DNA of 13,073 nucleotides from Candidatus Thorarchaeota archaeon (GCA_004524595.1 SDOA01000113.1:1-13073), one strand, 5' to 3'; shown: positions 1 to 6,415, counted from the stretch's first letter. Translations and numbers: made by a program. Notes: generated by a model not told the origin, from the letters alone.

Positions 1-218
1 AAGATTCTTGGCGTTGCAGATGCATCTACTGTAATTGTAACAACCCCTGAGACCGTCTCACCATTACTTGGATTCGTAATAGTGCAGTACCGACTCGGAG
101 GTGCCATAAGAGCACTATGCATGTCACCACCGCTAAGGGTGGTAACACTGACCCCCATGAACATGGATGTGATGAAGACAAAGGAGAACAACAGACAAAA
201 CGTCTTTTTACGTACCAT
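1..218 (-). CDS. Secreted protein with N-terminal Ig-like domain (partial, 3' end off the window)
   Basis: Reading leftward from the ATG at 218, the frame is open for 72 codons to the window edge. It begins MVRKKTFCLLFSFVFITSMF, a basic start followed by a hydrophobic core, i.e. a signal peptide. From about residue 48 it reads CTITNPSNGETVSGVVTITV, the first strands of a bacterial/archaeal Ig-like domain of the kind often placed before peptidase or adhesin domains. The start is supported by an AAAGGAG Shine-Dalgarno about 11 nt upstream. It is divergently arranged with the small secreted protein at 355. The protein is probably exported to the cell surface. The catalytic or binding part lies outside the window, so no enzymatic function can be given. 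Confidence 0.8.
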   Translation of the reverse strand, partial: MVRKKTFCLLFSFVFITSMFMGVSVTTLSGGDMHSALMAPPSRYCTITNPSNGETVSGVVTITVDASATPRI

Positions 219-354
219 ATTGGCTTACTCCTTTCCCTGTGCATGATGTTCTTTACAAAACACCTGCACCAGTTGTTCGGGAGTTTTACACAGCAATATA
301 TAAATAATACGAAAAACTCCCTAGACCTGATAATATATAAAGGGATGGTTCTCT
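219..354. promoter_or_regulatory. Divergent promoter region between two secreted-protein genes
   Basis: Two TATA-like elements are visible. One is ATATATAAATAAT at about 296-308; read on the minus strand (TTATTTATATAT) it would give a leader of roughly 50 nt with the AAAGGAG site for the 218 gene. The other is TAATATATAA at 331-340, followed by AGGG, reading rightward. An archaeal start site lies about 25-30 bp from the TATA centre, which puts the rightward start near 360-367. That suggests a leaderless transcript beginning close to the ATG at 367. Element positions are seen; the assignments to genes are inferred. Confidence 0.45.
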
Positions 355-831
355 ATGCCAAGCAACATGTCGCGTGGAAAACGATTCAGCATTTTCGTCA
401 CACTCATCGCCCTTTTTGCACTGATCGCGTTCGTTCCTGAATGCTCTGCTGCACAGAACAATCTGAAGGTGATAATTGACCATGCAGACTATTGCGCACT
501 CGAGGATGATGGTATCGAAGATGACATTCTCATCGACTTTACAGTAATAATACCATCCAATGCAAAAGTATCAGCAAAATCTGACTTCTATCTCACAATG
601 ACTCTACCATCTGGGATTCAACATCTCGCACTGATTACTGTCATTGGAAAATTCACAGAGTTAAAGCTGAGAGTACATTGGTACAATACAGCATGGGAGT
701 CTGGTTGGTATAACTTGATAATCGATGCTTTTACGTATGGGCTTCATGGAAGTTATTCCACATCAATCTATGATTTTGATCCTCCAAAGACAGGTACTGG
801 CGAACCATCAATTTATGTAATGATTCTATGA
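355..831 (+). CDS. Small secreted protein of unknown function
   Basis: 158 aa. Residues 6-32 are a clear signal peptide (RGKRFSIFVTLIALFALIAF, then a short polar end with Ala-X-Ala-like residues near CSAAQ). The mature part of about 125 aa has alternating hydrophobic/polar strands, suggesting a beta-sandwich. An acidic stretch (ALEDDGIEDDILIDF, about residues 48-62) could bind a divalent cation. There is no C-terminal membrane helix, so it is probably released or loosely attached. The family is not recognised. Start choice is uncertain: ATG 355 has a weak GGGATGG upstream, while the TATA box at 331-340 favours a leaderless start at ATG 367 (MSRGKRF), which also gives a neater signal peptide. 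The gene ends 39 bp before the regulator at 871, so the two may be cotranscribed. Confidence 0.75.
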   Translation: MPSNMSRGKRFSIFVTLIALFALIAFVPECSAAQNNLKVIIDHADYCALEDDGIEDDILIDFTVIIPSNAKVSAKSDFYLTMTLPSGIQHLALITVIGKFTELKLRVHWYNTAWESGWYNLIIDAFTYGLHGSYSTSIYDFDPPKTGTGEPSIYVMIL

Positions 832-870
832 GATGAAGAGCACGGAACTTCATGAGCCAGAGGTGGATGG

Positions 871-1977
871 TTGACAGTAAGAAAACTCGAAGGCAGGCAC
901 ATCAGCATTCTCATGGCCCTGCAGGAAGACCCTATGATTAGCGTTTCCGAGCTGATAGATAAGAGCGGACTCTCTCAGACTACTGTATATCAGGACCTCA
1001 AGTGGTTGAATGGAAATCCTCCCGGGGCAACATTTCAATACTTTCGAGTGGTCGCTGATTTCGCTGAAGATGCACTTGGTCTTGAGACCATGGACATTAT
1101 TCTCGATATCCCGGACTTTAACCAATACTCGGTCATTGAAGAGATTCTTGATAATCATCCCTATACAAAATATCGGATTAGAATCCATGGATCAACAAAT
1201 GGTTTCTTTGTCCAATTTCGTATCCCTTCTGGCACCTCAAAATATATAGTTGCCCTTCTTGAGTCACTTCGAAAATCGGATTCATTAAAGAAATACAGGG
1301 TACTTCCGACCCACAATACTGAATCTATCTATACTGTCAGTTTCTTGAAGAATTGGGATCTGAAGACCTTTAGTTGGTCTTTTGATGTCGAGTCTTGGGG
1401 TTCTAGTAGACTAAAGCCGACTACGCACACTCCAGATATCAGAAAGAATTCCAGACTTGACCTTTTGAAATGTCTGGATATTCGTATAATGTGTCATCTT
1501 ACTCGGGACTCAAGAAGGAAGAATTCTGAAATCATTGATGCGCTCTCAAAAGAAGGAATAGAAATCACATCTCAAGACTTCTCACGACGACTAAAGACGA
1601 TAAATGAGCATTTCATCAGAGGGTATAGGATGTTCATCGAACCAGAAGCCTTTGACCTATGGAGCAATGTCCTTGTTACAGCAGAGGTGACTAAAGAGGC
1701 CTCTGAAGAGCTACGCGCTCGAATGCATCAACACGCATTTCCCTTTAGATCCACAATGAAATTGAGTGATGACTTTCTCCTATGGTTTATCCGTCTACCA
1801 CCTGGACATGTTACCGAGCTGATAAATTACCTTCATAGAATAACAAATAATATGGATGTCAATCTTGCTGATTACAAGAGAAGTGAAGTCTATTGTCTCT
1901 GGGATGAGGCTTTTGATGAGGAGCAACACCAGTGGCGGAGTGACAAGAAATTCTTAACAAATGGTGTAATCAGTTGA
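871..1977 (+). CDS. Transcriptional regulator with two Lrp/AsnC-like HTH plus sensor units
   Basis: 368 aa, TTG start. GAGGTGG at 860-866 is a good Shine-Dalgarno 4 nt upstream, and the ATG at 867 is out of frame. Residues about 6-48 form a first winged HTH (ISVSELIDKSGLSQTTVYQDL, with the last 20 or so residues as the recognition helix). Residues about 75-150 look like an alpha/beta ligand-sensing unit like the Lrp RAM domain. A second HTH-like segment lies near 195-245 (IDALSKEGIEITSQDFSRRL) and is followed by another sensor-like stretch to about 335. Lrp/AsnC proteins normally have one such unit in about 150 aa, so this looks like a tandem duplication or fusion that would give a pseudo-dimer. 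It is predicted to be a cytoplasmic DNA-binding protein. Targets are unknown; the adjacent secreted-protein genes are the obvious first guess. The exact family is inferred from pattern only. Confidence 0.7.
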   Translation: MTVRKLEGRHISILMALQEDPMISVSELIDKSGLSQTTVYQDLKWLNGNPPGATFQYFRVVADFAEDALGLETMDIILDIPDFNQYSVIEEILDNHPYTKYRIRIHGSTNGFFVQFRIPSGTSKYIVALLESLRKSDSLKKYRVLPTHNTESIYTVSFLKNWDLKTFSWSFDVESWGSSRLKPTTHTPDIRKNSRLDLLKCLDIRIMCHLTRDSRRKNSEIIDALSKEGIEITSQDFSRRLKTINEHFIRGYRMFIEPEAFDLWSNVLVTAEVTKEASEELRARMHQHAFPFRSTMKLSDDFLLWFIRLPPGHVTELINYLHRITNNMDVNLADYKRSEVYCLWDEAFDEEQHQWRSDKKFLTNGVIS

Positions 1978-1984
1978 TTGACTG

Positions 1985-2022
1985 AAAAAAAGAAACAGGA
2001 AGCAGGACAAGAAAGAGTCCTG
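1985..2022 (-). terminator. Hairpin plus U-tract terminator for the minus-strand surface-protein operon
   Basis: In the convergent gap, arms CAGGAC (2003-2008) and GTCCTG (2017-2022) pair perfectly around an 8-nt loop. Reading leftward, the hairpin is followed after 7 nt by TTTCTTTTTTT (1995-1985). Archaeal termination relies mainly on U-tracts, so this fits an end signal for the operon whose last stop codon is at 2047. On the plus strand the hairpin lacks a U-tract, so it would not obviously stop transcription from the regulator gene. Confidence 0.55.
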
Positions 2023-2046
2023 ATCCATATCTTATACTACTCTATC

Positions 2047-2988
2047 TTAGCGTTTTATCCTGGCGAGTAATAACACAAAGATAACCACACTTACTCCGGC
2101 TGTCAGCAGAAGGAGTTGGCTATAGTCTATCCCGAATCCATTACCACCTTCACCAGTGGTTATCCCTAGAATCGGGTCATACTCGAGGGTTTCTTCGCCA
2201 AAGTACTCAAATGCTAAGTAGATTGACTCACTATTATCCTCCTCAGTTCCCAAACCTTGAGTACCTTGCACCTGAACTATCGATTCACCAGCCTGAGCCT
2301 GCTCAGCATAGACCATGTACCCCTCATTGAAACTGAAACGATTCCCTTCAAGAGAAACGCTAGCTGGTTCATTGGTGCCTTGATCTACACCATGTGCACT
2401 CTCTGTCACAGTAAACCCGAAGACCAGAATTGAGTCCGCATAGATCCATGTCCAGCCAGAGATGACTATGTCGAACTTCATCTCATGAGGATTTCCTGTG
2501 TCTACATGAACCCTGATCTGGATGGTCACATCGAATGATTCAGGTATTTCTATTGGGAGCGTAGGTAATGATGGAGTGAATGCTGTTGTCGTCGTGAAAT
2601 TGAAGTGGACCTCGGTAACAAGTGAGTTCTCCTCAACAATCTCAAAGTCACTGAACACCCAATTGGTTGATGGAAGTAGGTACGGAATTCCGATAATCCT
2701 GTCTGATTCCGGATTGAACTTTCCATCATTGTTTGTGTCATTTGCCTCAAACAGTTTTAGAAACATCACATGATAATCATTTCCTGGTGAACTAGCATTC
2801 CACCAGTGGAAATGAGGGACTTGATCAAATGCAGTGACCTTGACACCAATATCATCTGTGGTCATACTTGCAATCCCTGCAGTATATTGATACTCGATTC
2901 CATCTCCTTGGGCTGTCACAAAAGGCACTGAGGTTAGAAGAATCAAGGTGGCGAATGCAACAATCAAATACGATTGCTTTAATCTCAT
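2047..2988 (-). CDS. Membrane-anchored surface protein with EF-hand-like loop
   Basis: 313 aa. Residues 1-27 are a signal peptide ending VTAQ. A C-terminal transmembrane helix (about 290-309, LLLLTAGVSVVIFVLLLA) is followed by RIKR, so the body faces outside and the tail is cytoplasmic. Around residues 58-63 is PHFHWW, an aromatic/His patch. Residues 84-96 (DTNNDGKFNPESD) fit a Ca-binding EF-hand-like or dockerin-like loop with Asp/Asn at spaced positions. The rest is strand-rich with several N-X-S/T sequons (for example NAS, NFT). AAGGTGA, ending 5 nt before the ATG, is a good SD. It is the second gene of an operon, 27 bp after the 186-aa gene. I recall similar uncharacterised extracellular proteins in Asgard genomes but know of no assigned function. 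Confidence 0.75.
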   Translation of the reverse strand: MRLKQSYLIVAFATLILLTSVPFVTAQGDGIEYQYTAGIASMTTDDIGVKVTAFDQVPHFHWWNASSPGNDYHVMFLKLFEANDTNNDGKFNPESDRIIGIPYLLPSTNWVFSDFEIVEENSLVTEVHFNFTTTTAFTPSLPTLPIEIPESFDVTIQIRVHVDTGNPHEMKFDIVISGWTWIYADSILVFGFTVTESAHGVDQGTNEPASVSLEGNRFSFNEGYMVYAEQAQAGESIVQVQGTQGLGTEEDNSESIYLAFEYFGEETLEYDPILGITTGEGGNGFGIDYSQLLLLTAGVSVVIFVLLLARIKR

Positions 2989-3015
2989 TCTATCACCTTC
3001 AATAACCTATGAACT

Positions 3016-3576
3016 TCAAGTTGGCACAGTGAAGTTCAATATCACTGGACTCAGTTCTAAATCGACAACAGGTGTGTCAAAACCTAGAGGGGTTACCTTA
3101 ACACTGATTGTTATTGTTAGATAAAACACTCCGCCTGTTGTAATTCCGTCCTCGGGTCCTAGTAGAGTTTCAATGTTGCTCTCACCGGTTCCGAGATTGC
3201 TCCCAGGAGTAAGTACGAATATCAGACTGTTGTTAGATGGTGTAGTCAGGTTGAAAGTTATTGTTATCTCTACAATGGCTTGGGAAGCACCTTCTTCACC
3301 AACGATCTGAGTTCTGGCTGTGTTTCGAGCAAGAAAATACTCGTACGGGGTCATTGAGCTGATATCGACACGAGCATTAGTCATACCTACATTGAAAGTG
3401 GGTATCTGAAGTGATTCTACGTCAGCCAGACTCGCAGCAGAGAGGGGGCTATCCACTGAGAGATCAAAACTGACTTGAGCTACATCAACTTGAGTACCAT
3501 AGAGGGCAATTGGTGCTAAAGCCAACGCTCCGACTATGATTACAATAATGATTACTCCGTTTTTCGATTTGTTCAT
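3016..3576 (-). CDS. Exported protein with N-terminal membrane anchor, unknown function
   Basis: 186 aa. Residues 1-6 are basic/polar and 7-26 (GVIIIVIIVGALALAPIALY) form a transmembrane helix or uncleaved signal anchor. There is no second membrane helix. The remaining 160 residues are Thr/Ser/Val-rich and strand-like, with sequons such as NLT, NNS and NFT, as expected of an extracellular domain held by its N terminus. GTGAT about 6 nt before the ATG is a modest Shine-Dalgarno. It is the first gene of a two-gene operon with the 313-aa anchored protein, so the two products may act together at the cell surface. The family is not recognised. Confidence 0.7.
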   Translation of the reverse strand: MNKSKNGVIIIVIIVGALALAPIALYGTQVDVAQVSFDLSVDSPLSAASLADVESLQIPTFNVGMTNARVDISSMTPYEYFLARNTARTQIVGEEGASQAIVEITITFNLTTPSNNSLIFVLTPGSNLGTGESNIETLLGPEDGITTGGVFYLTITISVKVTPLGFDTPVVDLELSPVILNFTVPT

Positions 3577-3711
3577 TTCTTATCACGTTTCAATTTATGT
3601 TTCTGACAATCATTCTTGCCTGCTACAGTGATGGTAACAAGATCATGGTAGTAAGCGCGACGATTGCATATGTGTGTACAGAACATACAATCACGTGAAA
3701 TATTACATAAA

Positions 3712-3731
3712 ATAAGTATATAATCTTTCCA
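3712..3731 (-). promoter_or_regulatory. Candidate TATA/BRE promoter for the surface-protein operon
   Basis: Read on the minus strand, this segment is GGAAAG followed by ATTATATACTTATTT, a purine-rich BRE-like stretch just before a TATA-like box. Transcription would begin near 3690-3695 and leave an untranslated leader of about 115 nt before the ATG at 3576. That is long for an archaeal gene, so another promoter nearer the gene is possible. Confidence 0.35.
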
Positions 3732-3752
3732 TTCAACATTTGTAGAAACACG

Positions 3753-3772
3753 ACTTCGAGAGTTCTCGAAGT
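3753..3772. repeat. Perfect 9-bp inverted repeat (operator-like)
   Basis: Arms ACTTCGAGA (3753-3761) and TCTCGAAGT (3764-3772) are exact reverse complements separated by GT. This is the form of a dimeric-regulator binding site. It lies about 25-40 bp upstream of the minus-strand TATA candidate, so it could be an activator site for the surface-protein operon. It could also form a short RNA hairpin. Confidence 0.45.
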
Positions 3773-4125
3773 GATTTCGATTGTGACTCTGATTGAAACC
3801 TCTTATTTCTGAACCTTAAATGCTTCAATATCACAGATTGAATTCAATTTTTCAGGAATGAATGTTGCACATAATCAGGGCTCATAATTTGGAAGATACT
3901 TGCTTTTATTTTATCTAGTGATTTGACCCTCTTCCTTAATGCATCTATGACAGAAGGGCTCATGAGGTAAAGGCTACAGGGGCTCGTACGTGCAGAAGAG
4001 CTACTAGACTTTGACGTAATAGAGGAATTATCTCCATTTCTATCACCTAGTCTATTGATAGTCTGTTTCAGCTATTTTATGTGCTTACAAGCTATATCGT
4101 TTCTATACGAGTTGGTGTGAGTAGA

Positions 4126-4827
4126 ATGGATTATCCTGATGATATAAGGTCTGCAGAAAATGTTTTGAAACAGGCTGAAAAAGAATTTCTTGGTGGTCAT
4201 GATGGAATTGCCGAAGTACTATTAGAAAAATTATCGGCAGGACCATTTTCCTCTGATATCGATCTAGCACGAAAACGGATGCAGAATCTGGACGAGGCTC
4301 GTTACGTAAAGTGGAGTCGGTGGGAGAAGAAATACGAATTCTCTGCCTCATTCTGGAAAGATGAGGGCTATTCGAGTATTGATACCACCACACTACGCGC
4401 AAGTAATCCTGACTGGTATTCAAAGAGGACAGACACTGCAGCATTTGTGAAAGATATAATGACACATCGAGATGTTGTTGCACCTACTGTCAATGGCGAA
4501 CGAAATGGTTCTCCTACTCCTTTAGGAAATCCATCAAATAAATGGCTACTTGACTTTGTCGCCCTTTCTAGTCTGCGTCTCTCTCTCAAGAACCATTGGG
4601 AGCAATTAGTACACGACATTGTAATGAAGCGAGCTCAGACCAGTCTGAAACTTGTAGCAGAACGGTTGGGTCTTACAATTTCAGAGGTTCTTGATATCGC
4701 TCAAAAAATTAGGAACCTTGACGACCATGTAATCGAGCATGATGTAAGCGACAACACTCAGGACCTTACTTACCGATGTAGAAGACCTGATCCCAGTCTT
4801 GTTCCTAAAGTTGACATTACCATGTAA
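4126..4827 (+). CDS. Soluble protein of unknown function with C-terminal winged-helix-like segment
   Basis: 233 aa from ATG 4126, which has GGTGTGA at 4114-4120 as Shine-Dalgarno. A GTG at 4081 would add 15 residues but has no ribosome site and lies against the TATTTTAT promoter box. Residues 5-60 are amphipathic helices (SAENVLKQAEKEFLGG...) resembling a helical-repeat or coiled segment. The middle is Trp/Tyr-rich (KWSRWEKKYEF). Residues about 155-200 contain SLKLVAERLGLTISEVLDIA, which has the spacing of a winged HTH. The combination of helical repeats plus winged helix recalls PCI-type domains, but the match is only by shape. No signal peptide or membrane helix is present, so it is cytoplasmic. 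The function is unknown. Confidence 0.65.
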   Translation: MDYPDDIRSAENVLKQAEKEFLGGHDGIAEVLLEKLSAGPFSSDIDLARKRMQNLDEARYVKWSRWEKKYEFSASFWKDEGYSSIDTTTLRASNPDWYSKRTDTAAFVKDIMTHRDVVAPTVNGERNGSPTPLGNPSNKWLLDFVALSSLRLSLKNHWEQLVHDIVMKRAQTSLKLVAERLGLTISEVLDIAQKIRNLDDHVIEHDVSDNTQDLTYRCRRPDPSLVPKVDITM

Positions 4828-4935
4828 GAGTTCCTGACAATAAAACCTCCATTGAAAAATTATGGCTAACTGAAATAGATTCTGCAGTAGTTGACCACCT
4901 CAAATAGAATTGTGTAATATTTGCAGACGTGAGTA

Positions 4936-4945
4936 TGTATATAAT
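4936..4945 (+). promoter_or_regulatory. TATA box for the YwbE-family gene
   Basis: TGTATATAAT lies about 30 bp ahead of the ATG at 4971. The predicted transcription start is near 4966-4970, giving an essentially leaderless or very short-leader mRNA. Its position inside the longer reading frame argues against the upstream starts at 4929 and 4935. Confidence 0.5.
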
Positions 4946-4970
4946 CACAGTGAAATTGGTGCCTGATGAA

Positions 4971-5189
4971 ATGAACGAACCTACCAAGAAAATTGGGTCG
5001 AGCCGCAAGGATATCCATCTAGGTGATACCGTCGATATAGTTCAAAAGATGGATCAACGTACTGGAAAGCTCACCAGAGGAATTGTGAAAGATATTCTCA
5101 CAAACGCTCCCAACCATCCACATGGCATCAAGGTGCGGTTACAGACTGGTCATGTTGGTCGTGTACAAGCAATTATCAAAGTAGTCTAA
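4971..5189 (+). CDS. ywbE: YwbE family protein (DUF2196)
   Basis: 72 aa from ATG 4971. The conserved core is very clear: HLGDTVDIVQKMDQRTGKLT, then RGIVKDILTN and HPHGIKVRL with GHVGRVQ. These are the signature of the YwbE/DUF2196 family, which consists of proteins of about 65-70 aa in bacteria and archaea. The GTG at 4929 would give 86 aa and adds a non-family tail, so the shorter start is preferred. A GGTG lies 9 nt upstream of the ATG and a TATA box about 30 nt upstream. The fold is a small beta-barrel-like domain often guessed to bind nucleic acid; the biochemical role is not established. The 3' end converges with the SatD gene with only 24 bp between them. Confidence 0.85.
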   Translation: MNEPTKKIGSSRKDIHLGDTVDIVQKMDQRTGKLTRGIVKDILTNAPNHPHGIKVRLQTGHVGRVQAIIKVV

Positions 5190-5216
5190 TAATTGGATAC
5201 CATAGCTTGTCAATTA
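5190..5216. terminator. Weak bidirectional stem between convergent genes
   Basis: TAATTG (5190-5195) and CAATTA (5211-5216) are exact inverted repeats around a 15-nt loop, sitting between and touching the stop codons of the YwbE and SatD genes. The stem is AT-rich and has no long U-tract, so its role as a terminator is only a possibility. Confidence 0.2.
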
Positions 5217-5825
5217 ATGGCTAAAAGATGTCAATACCTTTTCAAGTAGATAACAAGGTGTCTTACTCAACGTCTTGCTGACATTGCCCTTTGAGGTCTT
5301 TGTAATCTCAGCAATCTCCGTCACTTGTTTCTTTTCCCAGATGTAGTAGAAACAATGCTGCAATTGTGTTTTACTTAGACCAAGAAGTGTTGTGTAGAAG
5401 AGGATAGAATTGCTCACTGTACAGCTCTCATCACTGGAAGTCTTCTCATCGAGCTTGAAACCAGCTGATCTATTCATGTATCTTATGCGCTTTATCTCAT
5501 CAAGTGCCTCTCTCGCATTCCAGAAGGCTGGCCCATCACACTCGTCTGCATTCTCCTTCTGGAGTCTAATCTCTCCAGTTCCAAAGCCCACTCGAAACTC
5601 CAATCCTTCTATCAAAAGCTTGTGAAAGAGAAATACAATCGGATGCCAATTACTAACCAGCAACTCAATACTGTCCCCTTGAGTCAGAGCTGGGGTGGCT
5701 ACACAATACTCTTTGAAGCGTTCGTATACACTATCCAATACGTCTCGTATCTTTTTGTCCAATCTCCTCCGTTCACGAGCATCGACATCTCTTGAGGCTA
5801 TGATATCAACAATGACTGCAATCAT
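5214..5825 (-). CDS. satD: SatD family protein
   Basis: 203 aa. The N terminus MIAVIVDIIASRD gives the family's D-x3-SR motif (D7, S11, R12). TQGDS (48-52) corresponds to the family GDE/GDS motif. FRVGFGTGEI (77-86) is followed by DGPAFWNAREAL (97-108), the most characteristic SatD block. The C terminus (about 160-197, KKQVTEIAEITKTSKGNVSK) is an HTH-like segment, as in bacterial SatD proteins. The family was named from streptococcal acid-tolerance work; its molecular activity is unknown. The layout (early Asp, GD turn, R-x-G-x-G-x-G-E strand) recalls nucleotide cyclase or GGDEF folds, which is inference. GGTGAG before the ATG overlaps the stop codon of the upstream membrane-protein gene, so the two are translationally coupled. 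Confidence 0.85.
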   Translation of the reverse strand: MIAVIVDIIASRDVDARERRRLDKKIRDVLDSVYERFKEYCVATPALTQGDSIELLVSNWHPIVFLFHKLLIEGLEFRVGFGTGEIRLQKENADECDGPAFWNAREALDEIKRIRYMNRSAGFKLDEKTSSDESCTVSNSILFYTTLLGLSKTQLQHCFYYIWEKKQVTEIAEITKTSKGNVSKTLSKTPCYLLEKVLTSFSH

Positions 5826-5832
5826 AGCCTAC

Positions 5833-6324
5833 TCACCCGATTAACAGAAATCTGAAGATCCACCATCCCAATGCAAGAGCCATTGTGATACTCATCAGTG
5901 TACCTAAGATATACCAGTCCGCACATGCACGATCGCTGCTCTCTCTACTCGAGTAGCGGAAAATTGCCTTACCGGCAATAATAACTGAGAGAAAGCTGAG
6001 AATGGAAGCATATGTTAACGCACTGTCGAAATAGGCTATTACGATAGCCAAAAATATTAGACTCCTCTCAACGTACCCAATCAGAAATCCTCCATATCGC
6101 AGGCCACCACACTTTGTCGCGATATCCTCTTCAAGTCCCTGTCCTAACCGTGCAAAGATCACGTCAATCAACAGACCAGGGAAGAATATCACCAATAGGT
6201 ATCCAAAGAGAATTGTGAAGTAGTCTGTAGTTGACCAAGGCAGTTGAAAGAGATGAAGTATAACTAGCACAAGAGCACTTACAAGTGTTATCAGTACCCC
6301 AATAGCACGTCGAAATATCTTCAT
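5833..6324 (-). CDS. Small membrane protein resembling the C-terminal part of DUF3307 proteins, paired with SatD
   Basis: 163 aa with about five hydrophobic helices (roughly 6-26, 34-56, 84-99, 103-119, 138-160). Conserved-looking motifs are FLIGYVERSLIF (80-91), AGKAIFRYSSR (117-127) and ADWYILGTLMS (135-145). I recall the same three blocks (G-x-x-IGxxER, K-S/A-I-x-R, a-E/W-Y-x-x-GTLxS) in the second half of bacterial DUF3307 membrane proteins, which frequently sit next to satD. That placement supports the call; the N-terminal DUF3307 part is not evident. The start at ATG 6324 has GGTG (6333-6330) with a 5-nt spacer. ATG 6339 would add five residues and lacks an SD. Its TGA stop lies within the SatD Shine-Dalgarno, 7 bp before SatD begins, so the pair is an operon with likely coupled translation. 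Confidence 0.7.
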   Translation of the reverse strand: MKIFRRAIGVLITLVSALVLVILHLFQLPWSTTDYFTILFGYLLVIFFPGLLIDVIFARLGQGLEEDIATKCGGLRYGGFLIGYVERSLIFLAIVIAYFDSALTYASILSFLSVIIAGKAIFRYSSRESSDRACADWYILGTLMSITMALALGWWIFRFLLIG

Positions 6325-6378
6325 TAAAACACCACACATGTTTTTTGATTATAGGTATCTCCCCTCATAATAAGTTTA

Positions 6379-6392
6379 CCTATATATCAAAC
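6379..6392 (-). promoter_or_regulatory. Promoter of the membrane protein/SatD operon
   Basis: On the minus strand the segment reads GTTTGATATATAGG, a TATA box. Transcription should begin near 6358, leaving a leader of about 35 nt with the GGTG ribosome site. A GTTTAC half-site (6374-6379) lies between the box and the predicted start. Confidence 0.5.
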
Positions 6393-6415
6393 AAAAATAT
6401 TAGTTAACATAATTA

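Larger units (their letters stand above)
3577..4125. other. Long noncoding divergent region with inverted repeats
   Basis: About 550 bp with no credible gene on either strand: every ATG meets a stop within a few codons, and no tRNA T-loop or rRNA signature is visible. It contains a minus-strand TATA candidate near 3712-3731, an inverted repeat at 3753-3772, and a 12-bp perfect palindrome ATTGAATTCAAT at 3837-3848 running into a T-run. It also contains a weak 6-bp stem (CTATCA 4040-4045, TGATAG 4056-4061) and an AT-rich TATTTTAT box at 4073-4080 suited to the gene starting at 4126. It may hold regulatory sites or an unrecognised small RNA. Confidence 0.4.

Noticed and set aside
117..440. Plus-strand frame of 107 aa across the divergent promoter
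   Set aside because: It overlaps the minus-strand secreted protein and the start of the 355 gene in other frames, has no hydrophobic or domain pattern, and crosses promoter elements.
833..853. 6-bp stem ATGAAG/CTTCAT between the secreted protein and the regulator
   Set aside because: Short, with a 9-nt loop and no U-tract; insufficient to call a terminator or attenuator.
2522..2773. Plus-strand frame opposite the 313-aa surface protein
   Set aside because: It is wholly inside a well-supported minus-strand gene with signal peptide and anchor; a shadow frame.
4081..4125. GTG start giving a 15-residue extension of the 4126 gene
   Set aside because: It abuts a TATTTTAT promoter-like box, has no SD, and the ATG at 4126 has GGTGTGA at correct spacing.
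4817..5008. Minus-strand frame of 63 aa upstream of YwbE
   Set aside because: It overlaps the YwbE coding start and its TATA box, with no SD site and no recognisable features.
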